The notes beneath the pieces were generated by a model. It saw nothing but the letters and a program-made list of their open reading frames with translations, did not search any database and was not told the origin of the DNA. Shown in pieces: positions 30,306 to 42,082 of a stretch of DNA of 64,000 nt. A program made the translations under genes and the position numbers. This DNA comes from Anaeramoeba flamelloides. Taxonomy: Eukaryota > Metamonada > Anaeramoebidae. The DNA lies in the NCBI GenBank assembly GCA_027625915.1, contig JANTQA010000036.1, forward strand, positions 9,507,001 through 9,571,000, in the 5' to 3' direction. How positions within the stretch are numbered: the first letter of the stretch is position 1; each line of letters opens with the position of its first letter.

Positions 30306-33146
30306 TTAATTTTCATTTTCATTTTCACTTTTTTTTTCTTCTTTATTAATAATAAGATTGTTTTCATTTTTTTCATCCAAAATATTATTTTCAATTTGTT
30401 GATTATTTTCTGTTTCGATTTCATTATTATTTGTATTTTTATTAAAATCAAGATTCAAATTTAAAATTTCATTGTTATTCATATCCTCATCATCTGATTC
30501 CTCATCATCATCATCGTCATCATAAATACCCCCAACATCCTCATCGTCGTCATCTGAACTTGGAATAAATTCTTCTACATTTTGTTCCGAATTTGACTGT
30601 TCGTTGTTTTGAGTCGACAATATAACCTCTGGATCTGTATTTTTTTCTTCATTTTCGTAATTTTTATTTTCATTACTGTTTTCTTCATTATTAATAATAA
30701 GATTGTTTTCATTTTTTTCATCCAAAATATTATTTTCTATTTGCTGATTATTTTCTGTTTCGATTTCATTATTATTTGTATTTTTATTAAAATCAAGATT
30801 CAAATTTAAAATTTTATTGTTATTATTTTCCACCACTCCCTCATCAGATCCATCATCACCATCACCACTATCATCATCATCGTCGTCATCATAAATACCC
30901 CCATCCTCATAATCATCATCATCCGAACTTGGAATAAATTCTTCGACATTTTGTTGAGACTTGAAAGATTCTTCATCAGAGTTTTCGTTTTTTTGTTCAA
31001 TACTTTCCTTATTCGATGGATATAAAAGCTGTGATGAAATATTAATATCTTGTTCTGTTTCATTATCTAAATGCAGAAAATCTGTTCCTGTTTCCGTTCC
31101 TGTATTCATTTTCGTTTCCTCTTCTTTTTCTTTATCATTTTTTTTAATTTTATCATCATTATCGTCATTATTACTTTCTTCTTTTAAAATCTCTTTTTGA
31201 TGTTTATTTAAATCTATATTTAAATTGAAATTTTCATTATCGGAACTAATATCTTGCTTATTATCCTCATTTTCATTTTCGTTTTCATTATCGGTATCAT
31301 TTTCATCCTCATCTACAAGATTATTATCGTCCTTATTTATATTTTTATTTATATTCTGACTAAAAAGATCATTTTCTTCTTCGCTAAAAACTATCTTTCT
31401 TTCATTATCACTTTCATTTTCATTTTTATTTTTGTCTTTGCTTTCGTTTTCGTTTTCATTTTCATTTTCATTTTCATTTTCATTTTTGTTTTCATTTTCA
31501 TTATCGGTATCGGTATCGTTTTCATCCTCATCTACAAGATTATTATCATCCTTATTTATATTTTTATTTATATTCTGACTCGAAATATCATTTTCTTCTT
31601 CGCTAAAAACTATCTTTCTTTCATTATCACTTTCATTTTCCAAGAATTGATCATCATTATTTCCAGATTTTTCATCATCGTCATCATCTTCTACTTCATT
31701 GATTTGATCCATTTCTTTTAAATCAATTGGCTTTTCTGGGTTTTCTTTTGGTTGATTTTTGATTTTTTGGTTTATTAATTTAATAGTTTCTTGTTGAAAT
31801 TTATGTTTGATAATATTTAATACATGATCTATTTGTAAATCATCACTAGAAAGTTCTTCAGAATCTTCAGTTTCATTTGATTCAATAATGTTGCAATCTT
31901 CTTGAGAAGTTTCTTTATTTAATATATGGGTAATTGATTTATTGTTAGGTGGAATTTCATTACTGTCATCCTCACTTCCAGTGAGTTGACCATCAAAATT
32001 TTCAGAATTGTCATCATCATCATCACCTTCTTTTTCTTCATTTATTTGATCCATTCCTTTTAAAAAGATTGACTTTTCTTGATTTCCTTTTGGTTGATTT
32101 TTGATTTTTTGGTTTATTAATTTAATAGTTTCTTGTTCAAATTTATGTTTGGCCATATTTAAGACATGATCTATTTGAAAATCATCACTACTGTCTTCTT
32201 CAAAATCCATTGATTCTTTTTCTTCATCCGTTATTTCTTTTTCAGAACTAATTATTAATTCTTCATTGTTGGTCTTGGTTGGTGGATCTTCTTCATCAGT
32301 ACCTTCTTTTTCTTCATTGGTTATTTCTTTTCCTTCCTCATCACTATTTTTTTCTTCTTCGTCAGTATTATTAAGATTTGATTCTTCTTCTTCTTCTTCT
32401 TCTCCTCCTCCTTCTTCTTCTTCATTGATATTCTTTTTTTTTTCTTCCCCTGTTATTTCTTTTTCTTCATCAGTTTTTTCTTTTTCAGAACTAATTATTA
32501 ATTCTTCATTGTTGGTCTTGGTTTGTGGATCTTCTTCATCAGTACCTTCTTTTTCTTCATCGGTATTCATTTTTTCTTCTTCTTCGTCAGTATTAATTAT
32601 TTCTTCTTCTTCATCAGTATTATTAAGATTTGATTCTTCTTCATTGTCAGTCTTAATTGGTGGATCTTCTTCATCAGTACCTTCTTTTTCTTCATCAGTT
32701 ATTTCTTTTCCTTCCTCGTCACTGTTTTTTTCTTCTTCGTCAGTATTATTAAGATTTAATTCTTCTTCTTCTTCTTCTTCATTGATATTCTTTTTTTTTT
32801 CTTCGTCTGTTATTTCTTTTTCTTCATCAGTTATTTCCTTTTCACTTTTTTTTACTATTATTTTTCTTTTTTGTTTGGTTTCTTGGATTTTTTGTTTGTT
32901 TTGGTAAACATCCTCCTGTAGTCCTTTTTTTTTCATTGAATTTTCTTCAATAATGATTTTAGTTTCTAGTATGTTTCGAAAGAACAAAAGAGAAGATCTT
33001 ATTGTTATGATCTCTTCATCGTTATTCAATTTTAAATAATCTTCAATAATTTTTCGATCATTGATCATTTCATCTAATTCATACTCGTGAAAGTTTCGAA
33101 GTTTGTAAGCTATTTTAGAAATGTATTGTATTGCTTGAGATGTCAT
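30306..33146 (-). CDS. Large acidic low-complexity protein with internal duplications, function unknown
   Basis: One uninterrupted frame of 946 residues ending in TAA, read from ATG at 33,146; no intron needed. The first ~95 residues are ordinary sequence (MTSQAIQYISKIAYKLRNFH onward) with predicted helices. The pattern ELDEMINDRKIIEDYL, then EIITIRSSLLFFRNIL, is loosely like a TFIIS N-terminal or LEDGF-type helical bundle, but this is a weak impression. The rest is dominated by Glu, Asp, Asn and Lys with (TDEEE) runs and EEFIPSSDDDD motifs. Three blocks are each present twice: one containing QIDHVLN..KHKF.QETIKL, one containing SDNERKIVFSEEEND, and a C-terminal block ending EEFIPSSDDDD..GGIYDDDD. 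The composition suggests a disordered nuclear or nucleolar acidic protein, but no function can be assigned. Confidence 0.68.
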   Translation of the reverse strand: MTSQAIQYISKIAYKLRNFHEYELDEMINDRKIIEDYLKLNNDEEIITIRSSLLFFRNILETKIIIEENSMKKKGLQEDVYQNKQKIQETKQKRKIIVKKSEKEITDEEKEITDEEKKKNINEEEEEEELNLNNTDEEEKNSDEEGKEITDEEKEGTDEEDPPIKTDNEEESNLNNTDEEEEIINTDEEEEKMNTDEEKEGTDEEDPQTKTNNEELIISSEKEKTDEEKEITGEEKKKNINEEEEGGGEEEEEEESNLNNTDEEEKNSDEEGKEITNEEKEGTDEEDPPTKTNNEELIISSEKEITDEEKESMDFEEDSSDDFQIDHVLNMAKHKFEQETIKLINQKIKNQPKGNQEKSIFLKGMDQINEEKEGDDDDDNSENFDGQLTGSEDDSNEIPPNNKSITHILNKETSQEDCNIIESNETEDSEELSSDDLQIDHVLNIIKHKFQQETIKLINQKIKNQPKENPEKPIDLKEMDQINEVEDDDDDEKSGNNDDQFLENESDNERKIVFSEEENDISSQNINKNINKDDNNLVDEDENDTDTDNENENKNENENENENENENESKDKNKNENESDNERKIVFSEEENDLFSQNINKNINKDDNNLVDEDENDTDNENENENEDNKQDISSDNENFNLNIDLNKHQKEILKEESNNDDNDDKIKKNDKEKEEETKMNTGTETGTDFLHLDNETEQDINISSQLLYPSNKESIEQKNENSDEESFKSQQNVEEFIPSSDDDDYEDGGIYDDDDDDDSGDGDDGSDEGVVENNNNKILNLNLDFNKNTNNNEIETENNQQIENNILDEKNENNLIINNEENSNENKNYENEEKNTDPEVILSTQNNEQSNSEQNVEEFIPSSDDDDEDVGGIYDDDDDDEESDDEDMNNNEILNLNLDFNKNTNNNEIETENNQQIENNILDEKNENNLIINKEEKKSENENEN
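30339..30963 (-). repeat. Tandem ~345 bp duplication inside the acidic-protein gene
   Basis: 30,339-30,597 and 30,683-30,963 align, with the first ~140 bases nearly identical (both contain ATCCAAAATATTATTTTC). They encode two copies of a block that includes NLNLDFNKNTNNNEIETENN and ends in the FIPSSDDDD acidic motif. High nucleotide identity implies a recent unequal exchange. Confidence 0.88.
31698..32195 (-). repeat. Second internal duplication in the acidic-protein gene
   Basis: 31,698-31,847 and about 32,045-32,195 align closely (shared TTTTTGATTTTTTGGTTTAT and flanks). They encode the two IDHVLN..KHKF.QETIKLINQ modules, the only non-acidic, possibly folded repeats of the protein. Confidence 0.88.
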
Positions 33147-36100
33147 TTTTATTCACAAAAAATAAAATAAAATAAAAATTAAAAAATGATTGTTGAATTT
33201 TTTTTTTATTTTGTTTTTTATTGATGGTAGAAATGGGAAAATTGTGAACAAATAGAAACGCTCTAAAAATTTCAACAATTAAATTTCAAATTTTACTCTT
33301 TTTCTTTTAATTAACGTTTCTTTGTAGAAAAGCCTTTTATTTTTTTTAAAAATAAAAATCTTTTTTTTAGAAATCAATCTGCAAGTGAATAAGTTGTTTT
33401 TGAAAAATGTTAATTCGTTGACTCCTTTTGGTAAAAAACTGTAAAGATAAATCCTGAGATTGTCTCATTTTTAAGTTTTTCCAAAGTCAAAAGAGAAAAA
33501 AAATCTAAAAGTTTTATTCCTATCTTTTCTTGGGAACAAATTTTAATAATGATTTGCTTACTTGAACTACAATAACAGACAAATTTTGAAAACACACCTT
33601 TAGACTCTGTAGGTGTACTAATTATAAAGTATTTTATTGGTAAAGAACAAATCAGTTCTGGATAGTTTTAGAGAAATTAGGAATTTACATTTGAATTTCT
33701 TAGTAATATTTTTGTTCATTCATTGGGTACTTTAATTGTTTCTTAGTAGAGGTATTATTAAACAAGACAGAAAAGGTTTTTTTTAATGGATTTTGGAAGA
33801 AAGGAAAGATAATTGGATTATTAAGGGAGAGTTCATCACAATAAAAAAAAAAAAAGTTTCAATTGGAAAAACACTATTTGTAATTTTTAAAAGTACCTAA
33901 GAGCTAATCAAAAAAAAAATCTTATTATTGTATAACAACAAGATCTCCAAAAACCAATAATCAAAAAAGAGAATATTTCATGAAAAAAGCTCAAAGTTGG
34001 CACTCAATTTCTCATTTGGTTGGTTATATAATTATAATTTTAAATACACAAATAATAATTTTCAGGTGACTCTTCTGTGATGCTTTTTGAATCTTGAAGA
34101 TTTTTTTTTTCATTTCTCGGATGGATTATTTTTATATCAACAAATTAGAAAAATTTTGCTCTAGAAAATTTTGAGGGTTTACAAAACAACCAGAACTTTT
34201 CTACCATTGGGATAATTGATTAAATAACAAATGGAATAATTTCTTTCAAATTGAAGAAATTTATCCTTTTGGAAAAGGACAATAATAGAAAAAAAAAAAG
34301 ATTTTATATAAAGCCATTTAACATAAAGAATAGAAATACAAAGAGTAAATTCTTTAAATAATTGTATTAATTCATTTATTACTGAAATATGAAAAATAAA
34401 AAGAAACACCTCAATTCTCATTTATAAAATAGAATTCAAAATTGAAAAAATGATAATTACAGTAAAAAAAAAAATTTAAAAAAAAAAAAAATGGAAAATT
34501 TATTTCTTCCTTATTTAGAAAAATTACAAATTTCAATCAACGAACAAACAATAAAATCAACTAAAATTTAAAAGATTTAACTGAACCAAAATAAAAAATA
34601 TAAAAGGACACATATAATGAATTATTGACTTCCAAGAGCTGAAAATTATGGTATTTTTTTTTTTTTTGTTTTTGAAATAAAACAGAAGAGAATAAAATCA
34701 ATAGATTTTGATCTATTCTTTTGAATTTTGGAAAATTGTAGTTAGGTTTTTATAATTTCTTAAATTAAAAGAAAATTTCAAAAATTTTCTTTTTATTTCT
34801 AAAATGTAAAAAAATTGTCATCAGCTTTTCTTAAGTTTTATTTTTATTTGGAAAAAAAAAAAACCCCTTTTTACAGATAAACAGAGAACTCCCATAAAAC
34901 TATCAATACTCTATATTACTCTAAGGCACTTGGTGGGACGTGCCCATAATTCACATACATGGAAGAAAAAAAAAATGATAGAAAGATTACCAATAATACA
35001 AAAAAAATTAACAACCAGTGGTTCTTAATTGGTTTTGAGTAATTATTTTGTGAGACCTAATATGAAAATATAACCTTCTCATTTTAAATATTTTTTTCTT
35101 TAGTTTTTTTTTTTTAATTTGAGAAATCTAAAGAAAATTTCATAAATTTTCGTTTCTTTTCTCAAATTAAAAAAAACTTTGACACAACATGTCTTTTTAT
35201 TGTAATTACACTTCATAATTTTTAAATGTTCTTGACCTTTCAATCTCAGAACTATTTCTTTTAAAAGTTCACAAAAATGATTTAAATTTACAATTTGTAA
35301 TTTTAGGTAATCGATATTTCGGAATTAGAAGTTTCAGTATCTTTTTTAAATATTTCAATTTTTTTTTAAATGTTCTCAAACCAAATATTTCCAATTTCTT
35401 TATGAGTTTAAAACTTCTTTTATATTTTGAAATTCTGAATTTGTCTATTTTTACTTCAATTTTTATATATAATATTAGGAATCATGGATCAATTGTGAAA
35501 ACTTTTGTTACTTTTTTTAAATTATTTAAACATCTAAGGTATTGAAAACTTTTTTTCCATGATTAAAACTGAAAATGAACAATAAATAGGATAAACGATA
35601 AAAGAGTATTGAAATAAGAATTAGTAATTTTAATCCCTTTTGTAAGCTTTTTTGGTTAAAAATCATTTTTATTTTTTTTTTTTTAGTTTCTTTTACTATT
35701 TTAAAATATTTTTCTAAATAATCTAAATTTCATAATAAGTGACCCAGTTTTATTTGTTTTTTTTTTTTACTTATTTTTGTTTTATTTTTAGATTTAAAAC
35801 AAATATTTCTCATGTATAGAGATGGCTATTAAAATAGTAAGTTTCTTATAATAATAGAGAACTTCAATTTATAAAAATATTTATTTTCCAAATTTGATTT
35901 ATAATGGGCAAATGGTTTTGAAATGGATTTTTACACCCTTTAAGGTAAAATGCCTAAATATTTTATTTTTTGATTATTTTTTTGATTTTAAAGTTTTATC
36001 AAGGTGTTTGATCTATTAAAAGATCTTGGATAATTTTATAAATTATTATTAATCTATAATTTCTAAAATTGGTCATGCAATTAATAAAATTAATCCAACC

Positions 36101-36762
36101 ACAAACATTTGAACATAATAAACTCAATCTTTTGTTTTTTTAAAGAATGAAAGCACTGATTAAATGAAACTTCAAAGGAAAAAGAGGATCTTTAAGCATA
36201 TCAGTTTTGAACATCGAAAAAAACATATTTTTTTTCATTTTAATTTATATCAACAAACAAATTATTAGAGGAACAAAAACAGAAGAAGATCAGATGGACA
36301 CATATATATAAGTATATGTTTATTAGTAAATTTAAAACTGTTTAATACTAAATCTAATTGAGTTTGCAAATATCATCTCAAATACTTTTGAAATTGATTT
36401 ATACCATTAACTCTACATTGGCTTTTAGAGAAATCAGTCCTTATTCTCATGTTTTCTTTTTGTGTTTGTGGCTTCTCTTTGATATTAACACTTTCTTTAT
36501 TATTTTAAATGATCTTTTTGAAAATATTTCTTAAATTTGTTGAAGAATGAGTAAAGTTTGAAAGTACTACTTGAACTTTCAAAAAGGTAAATATGAAAAT
36601 ATTGAATATCCATGATACAAACAGACTCACAAATTACAAAACAACGAAAAACGAGAAGAATGCGAAGTTTCAAAATAGAAATATTTACAGATTGTTGTGT
36701 TATTTTTTTTAATTCTTATTTTTTCAAAATAGAGATCTTATTAAAGAAATAAATTATTTCCT
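33147..36762. other. 3.6 kb intergenic region between divergent acidic-protein and RPL12 genes
   Basis: No exon recognised. The first palindrome-rich 'family D' modules appear at about 34,660-35,190. Promoters of both flanking genes must lie near the ends, but no named motif was seen. Confidence 0.5.
34660..34950 (+). repeat. Family D composite repeat, copy 1
   Basis: It contains TATTCTTTTGAATTTTGGAA and GTTAGGTTTTT, then a palindrome around AAATTTCAAAAATTTTCTTT, and the GGCACTTGGTGGGACGTGCC end that recurs as GGCACTTGATGGCACGT at 55.25 kb. A related palindrome, TTTGAGAAATCTAAAG with its complement, follows at 35,115-35,175. Confidence 0.45.
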
Positions 36763-37534
36763 ATGTCAAAAAAAGGAGGACAACAAAACTTAGAACCAGA
36801 ATATCTTTATCTTCGTGTCAGAGCTGGTGACTCAATTAACACAAATGCACTTGCACCAAAACTTGGACCAAAAGGGATTGTAAGATCTTTTCACAAATCT
36901 AACAATTAAAACAAATTCTTTGTTCTTTTTTCTTCCAATTTCAAAAGGAAATCAAAAGAACAGAAAAAAGAAAAAAAAAGAAAAAAAAGAAAAAAAATTT
37001 GCTTTAATTTTTTTTTTTTTTTAAATTGTTTTGCTTTTTCTGAAAACAAAAACTTAAAACCTGTATTCTTTTTCTTCTCTCATTCTTTCAATAAACCTCA
37101 TCCAATTTAAACAATTTTCTTAGCCACCAAGAAAAGCAGCTGAACAAATCCAAAAAGTCTGTAAGGATTTTTCAGGATTAAAAGTTACCATCAGAGTAAC
37201 AATCATCGGAAGAGAATTCACTGTTGACGTTATGCCAACTGCTTCAACCTTAATCATCAAAGCCCTCAATGAACCACCACACGAAAAAAGTGCAGATTTC
37301 AAACACACAGGAAATTTAAGTCTTGAACAAGTCAAAGAAATCGCAAGGCAAATGAGACACAAATCACTTGCTAACGAATTTGAAGGTGTTGTAAAAGAAA
37401 TGCTTGGTACTTGTGTATCTGTTGGATGTACTGTTGAGAAAAAATCACCAAAAGAAATCCAAGAAAAAATTAAAAATGGTGAAATCATTATCCCAGACGA
37501 AGAACCAGAGGAAGTAGAAGAAAAAGAAAACTAA
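36763..37534 (+). CDS. RPL12: 60S ribosomal protein uL11 (RPL12)
   Basis: Two exons, 36763-36879 and 37124-37534, joined in phase 0 by a 244 bp GTAAGA..CTTAG intron; 175 residues (animal RPL12 is about 165). N-terminal domain: EYLYLRVRAGDSINTNALAP followed by KLGPKGIPPRKAAEQI, the conserved 'ALAPK.GP.G..P' loop, here PKGIPPR where most eukaryotes have PLGLSPK. Then a DFSGLKVTIRVTI strand. C-terminal rRNA-binding domain: MPTASTLIIKALNEPP, KHTGNLSLEQVKEIARQMR, ANEFEGVVKEMLGTCVSVGC. uL11 forms the base of the P-stalk and contacts elongation factors. An acidic tail (EEPEEVEEKEN) is an extension relative to common homologues. Confidence 0.97.
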
Positions 37535-37720
37535 ATTTTCAAAAGTTTTTTTTTTTTATCTAATTATTCATAAAACTTTTTTAACAAAACCTATACATAA
37601 ACAAACAAAAATCAGAATATAAATTAATTGATTTGATACAAACAAAAGTTGTTTCATAAATTTTGATTCAAAAGATCTCCACTTATGTTTTAAAAAAAAA
37701 ACAAAACTTTCAAATTTTTC

Positions 37721-37751
<31 letters not shown>

Positions 37752-38298
37752 TTTTTTATTGATTTCTCTTAGAATATTTATCTTAATACGACCTCAAAAT
37801 AACCAACAAACTACTCAAAAAATCAAAAAAAAAAAAAAAAAAATACATTTATTCTTCAAACACACATTTAAAACCCAAAATCAAATCAAACTTAACCCAA
37901 AAAGGTTTTCAAAAAAGTCCTGAAAATAGGTATATTGAAGTTTGTTGATTGTTTTATAGATAGTTTTGAACACTTTTTCCTGAGACTTTTATAAAAATGA
38001 CTGCTAATTATGTTTTGATTTTTATTTGTTTACGTTTCTCATTTTAATATTTGTTGAAAAATAAATAGAACAAAATTTTCCAAATTGTTACAGATCAAAG
38101 CCAAATTTTAAATTATTAAATTCTATAAATCAGTTAGATTCTTATTTTCTTCATTAGAATTGAGTAAGTCGGTGTTTTAGTGATGTATTTTTATTTTTTT
38201 GTCTTTATTGTATTTGAAAAAGCCCAATGAGAATGTTGTTCCTTTTTATTTTTCAATTAATAGTTGCTAAAAACGACAACAATCATTCAAGTTTTATA

Positions 38299-38806
38299 GT
38301 GATAAGTAGTGAAAAAAATGCTGAACATGAAAAAAATCACGGTTAAGATTTTTAATTGTGATTATTAGTAAAATTGATTTATAATTTCTTTTATTTAAAA
38401 TCAAATCCTGTTTTTATGAATCAACCGTTAAAATTATATCTCACCTACTTATTAGAATAATGATTAATGAAATTGTCAAAGTTCAAAACACCATTGAATC
38501 AACCAAAAAACAAAAATTAAAAGTTATCCTTTTCCAAACTCTAGCAAACCTATATAAAACTCGATTGTTTTTCAAAAAAAGTTGATCTACTTCGGCTATC
38601 AAATAATTATTTGAGTATACTATAGACTTCCTACTTTAATAGACTTTAGGTAGGTTTATTACTATTTTCAGAAAATATTAGGTTCTTATAAAAAAGATTT
38701 GATTGAAAATAAAAGAAATTACACAACAATTTCTCTAATATTCTGAATTAAAAATCTTGTTAGGGATTATTTTCATGATTGTTATTTTTTTCCATTATTT
38801 ATCACA
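38299..38806. mobile_element. Family A MITE, copy 2, ~100 bp terminal inverted repeats
   Basis: The left end GTGATAAGTAGTGAAAAAAA and the right end, reversed, GTGATAAATAATGGAAAAAA continue to match through AACATGAAAA, AAGATTTTTAATT and AATTTCTTTTATTT. The interior aligns with copy 1 (shared TTAGAATA, TGATTAATGAAATT and GATTTGATTGAAAATAAAAG). No coding capacity was recognised. Confidence 0.75.
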
Positions 38807-39289
38807 ATAAAAAGGAAAAAATTTAAAGTTTGGCAACTATTAAATTCGAAAATATAATTTATTGTTTAACTTTTGTATTTACAATACCTTACACTTATAG
38901 AAACCAAAATTTAAAACTATTAAAAACATACTAGATCCATTGAACACCGGTAAACATATCAATGATCAGAATTAAAGTGCATATTGATTTTAAAGTAGGA
39001 TTGTTAATAATTTTAAATGTAATTATATCATCTCTAATTAATAAATTGAAAATTTAAAAATTTATTGTCATTTAATCTTTTTGAAATTATTAGGCAAAAT
39101 AATTCAAAGATCTTTTACAAAATCAATTAAAAATGAAATTTTTGAGATTTAATCAAAGCCGATAAAGATTAAACTATTGTGAACAAATTATAGTTTTTTT
39201 TTTAATTTGTATTTAAAAGTATGGATGAAGATATGAACTATTTTATTTCTTAAGGACAATTGATATTTTATATTTTATTAAGAAAGTTT

Positions 39290-39845
39290 CATTATTAATA
39301 TTTAACCAAAATTCAAAATTTCCCACACAAATAAAACGTTTCAAACAACCACCATAATACAAATTCATTCAAATTGAAAATAATTTTGATTTTTGAAAAT
39401 TTGGAAAATCATTTTTTCTTCTATTAGTTTTTGTTTTCATTTCATTTTTTGAATCAAGTCATGGTTTGGGTAGATTAATATTTTTCAACAATTGACATTT
39501 TTAAAAAAATTGAGTTGTTTAAAAAAGAATAACTCAAATAAAATTAGTTATCGCTATCTAACCATTTGATCGAAAAACATTCCTTATAAAATTTGAACAA
39601 ATTTACTAATGCATTTTTGTTATGTTCTCCAAAAAATTTTTAATACGCGCTTGATTAATTGGGACTGATAATTATTTATTTTTTTATGAGTATTGTAACT
39701 TATAAACAATTTTTCGCATTTAAATTAGCAAATGGGTCTGATTTTGTTGTTCTTCAACAATTGATTAAAGAAGATTTTTTTTTTTCTCAAAAAGTGAATT
39801 CTGGGATATTAAAATTTTTGAATTGGGGGTTATATATATTTATAA
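39290..39845 (-). repeat. Dispersed repeat family B, copy 3 (inverted), with the longest remnant frame
   Basis: The reverse complement matches 11,755-12,330 in order (CCCCAATTCAAA..., then AAATGGTTAGATAGCGATAA). On the plus strand an open stretch at 39,659-39,859 reads TYKQFFAFKLANGSDFVVLQ and ends GILKFLNWGLYI. Other copies retain pieces of this reading (TYK, KFLEWGL, KLLEWGL), so the family once had coding sequence here or preserves a gene fragment. Confidence 0.62.
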
Positions 39846-40522
39846 TTATTAACACTTAACCGATAGTTTTTGATAAAAATATATCTTTATTTAATATTTG
39901 ATTTGAATATATAAAAAAAATATTAAATTAAAAATTAATTGGTTATATACTTTTCTTTTTATCAATAAAAAATGATAATATTTGAAAAATTAAACAACGT
40001 ATAATAATCCGATTTAAACTTGTAAAAACTATCAAATAACTCAATTTAATTTATAATCAAAATATACTTTTCAAAATATAATTTAAACAACTATATTAAT
40101 TCTAAAAATCAAATTTTTATTCACTCTTGGTTTTAAAAAATATCAAGAAGGACACAAATAATCAATCATTCAATAAAAAAAATTGGAATCTCATTTATAA
40201 ATGTTTCAAAAAATAACATTTTTATTATACTTTCTCACCTTTGTGAGTGTTGCGTTATTGTGTTATAATACTTCCACTTCTCAAAAATAATTTTCATTCT
40301 GAAGGAATTGGACTAAAAAAAAAAAAAACATTTTTTGTCATTTTAACTTTATACATGCTTTTTTCAATCTTTTTCAACAAAAAAGGAAAAGAAGATAACA
40401 AGAAAAACAATTGATAAAAAAATATTTTTTAGGAATTTCGAGTGCGTGTTAAAATGGGAGAACATTTCAACATTATAAAGGAAAATGTAAATAATATTTA
40501 GAACAGTCAGAGGAATTGCTAA

Positions 40523-41516
40523 GGGTTCGTAAAAATTGAAATTGGGAATCTAAAATATTAAAATCAAATTTTATCATGATCTATCAAAGTAAAAATTGTA
40601 AAAATTGTTAAACTTGTTAAAATATAACATTTTTTCTCAAAGAAATTCCCAGTGTGCATATTACTGAGATTACAAAAATCTTACAGAGACATTTCATATC
40701 TTATTCCATCTTTTTGACCTGAAAACTTAGACTTTAACTTTTAGAAAAAAAAATATTTATAATCTTGAAATTTCAAAGATTATGAACTATTTTTTCCCAA
40801 ATATTAAGATTATAAGCAAGGAACACTTTATTATTTCAATATGTTATTTGATAATATCTAGTATTTTTTTTTTTTTTTGAGGAGAATTATTAATTTGTAT
40901 TATTTTTATTTATTTGAAAATATTTAAAAAATTGAGATATAATTGTATCGCCTATTAATACATTTAATATTTGTGTTGTTATAATTTACATGTGAATTAA
41001 GATTGGATTATTAATTATTGAATAAAAATAATCAAATTTCAGAGTATTTCTTTTATTTCATATTTTTGTTTTACAGGTTTTATAAAGTTATTTTTTTAAG
41101 ATTTTAATCCAATTGTTTTGTTGGTTTATTCTGATTTTTTTGTAAAAAAAAAAAGAAATAATTGATTTGAAAATCTGTTCATTGAATAAATAAATTATAA
41201 TTTTTTTAAAGTTTAAAATAATTATTCAAATTTTTTTGAAATACATTTAATACTTTATTCCGAGTTAATTCATAACTTAATGATTTAATTTTTAAAGAGA
41301 AATTTAGTACACTTCCTTAATCAACAATAAGATTTCTTTTATATTTCAAAGAAAATAATTTTTTTAAAATAATTCTGTAATAAATGCTGGATTTAAAACT
41401 TTTTAAAAATGAGAAAATTGGATCAAACTTTCAAAAACAATAATTTGTTTCTGAAAATAACATTTACTGTAAGTTTGGTTTTTTAGTAATCAGATTTTTT
41501 ATTGTTTACAAGTCCC
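40523..41516 (+). mobile_element. Probable TTAA element (family C), copy 2
   Basis: The right end AGTCCC is followed by TTAA (41,517-41,520), as in the MITE at 4350-4523. The body aligns with 14,950-15,660 and 16,770-17,051 in order. The left end is uncertain: CTAAGGGTT at about 40,519 is the best candidate. No long open frame. Confidence 0.45.
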
Positions 41517-42082
41517 TTAATCAGAAAAAAAATTATATAATTGTTGTAATCCAAGAGAAAAAATCAATTGTGATTGGAAATTATTATGTACATCTTTTTT
41601 TAACAAGTATTTTTCTTTGAATTATTGGGTCTTTCTTAATTACACAAAAGATTTTAAATTCAATAATAATAGAGTGTACTAAATGTGTTTGTTACTTACT
41701 GACAGATTAAAAAGTAAAAGAAAAAAAAAGAACACAAGCAAAAAATTGACTTTTCATCTTAGAAAGACAAAAATCAAGGAAATAGGGAAGAATATTTCAA
41801 AAAAATTATTACAAAAATTCAACAAAAGAAGAACAACTCTCATTGGTAATCCAATTTCAAAAATTTTTCCTATTTTGGTTAATTGTCTTAAATAATTATA
41901 AAAATGTAGTGATTCGTAATCAAGAAAGAATAAAAAAAATTATTGATTAGAACTGATCAAACAAACCATAACAACTATTGAAAAATTGAACACAAGAATT
42001 CAAATCTACAACATTTAAGATCTTCAACCGAGCTTCATTTTTTCTCAATTTTGAAATTGAATTCCAAACTACCAACAGGAAA

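Larger units (their letters stand above)
37535..42082. other. 4.5 kb gene-poor region with repeat cluster 2
   Basis: It holds a family A MITE (38,299-38,806), an inverted family B copy (about 39,290-39,845) and a family C copy (about 40,523-41,516). These are the same three families as cluster 1 at 11.7-17.1 kb, but in a different order and orientation. No gene is supported. Confidence 0.55.

Noticed and set aside
32266-32907. 213-residue Ser-rich plus-strand frame (and similar ones at 31,254-31,721 and 30,249-30,464)
   Set aside because: Antisense of Glu/Asp-rich codons of the acidic protein. The minus-strand frame is 946 residues with a normal N-terminus and is preferred.
39659-39859. 66-residue frame as a stand-alone gene
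   Set aside because: It lies wholly inside a dispersed family B repeat, so it is treated as a repeat remnant rather than a host gene.
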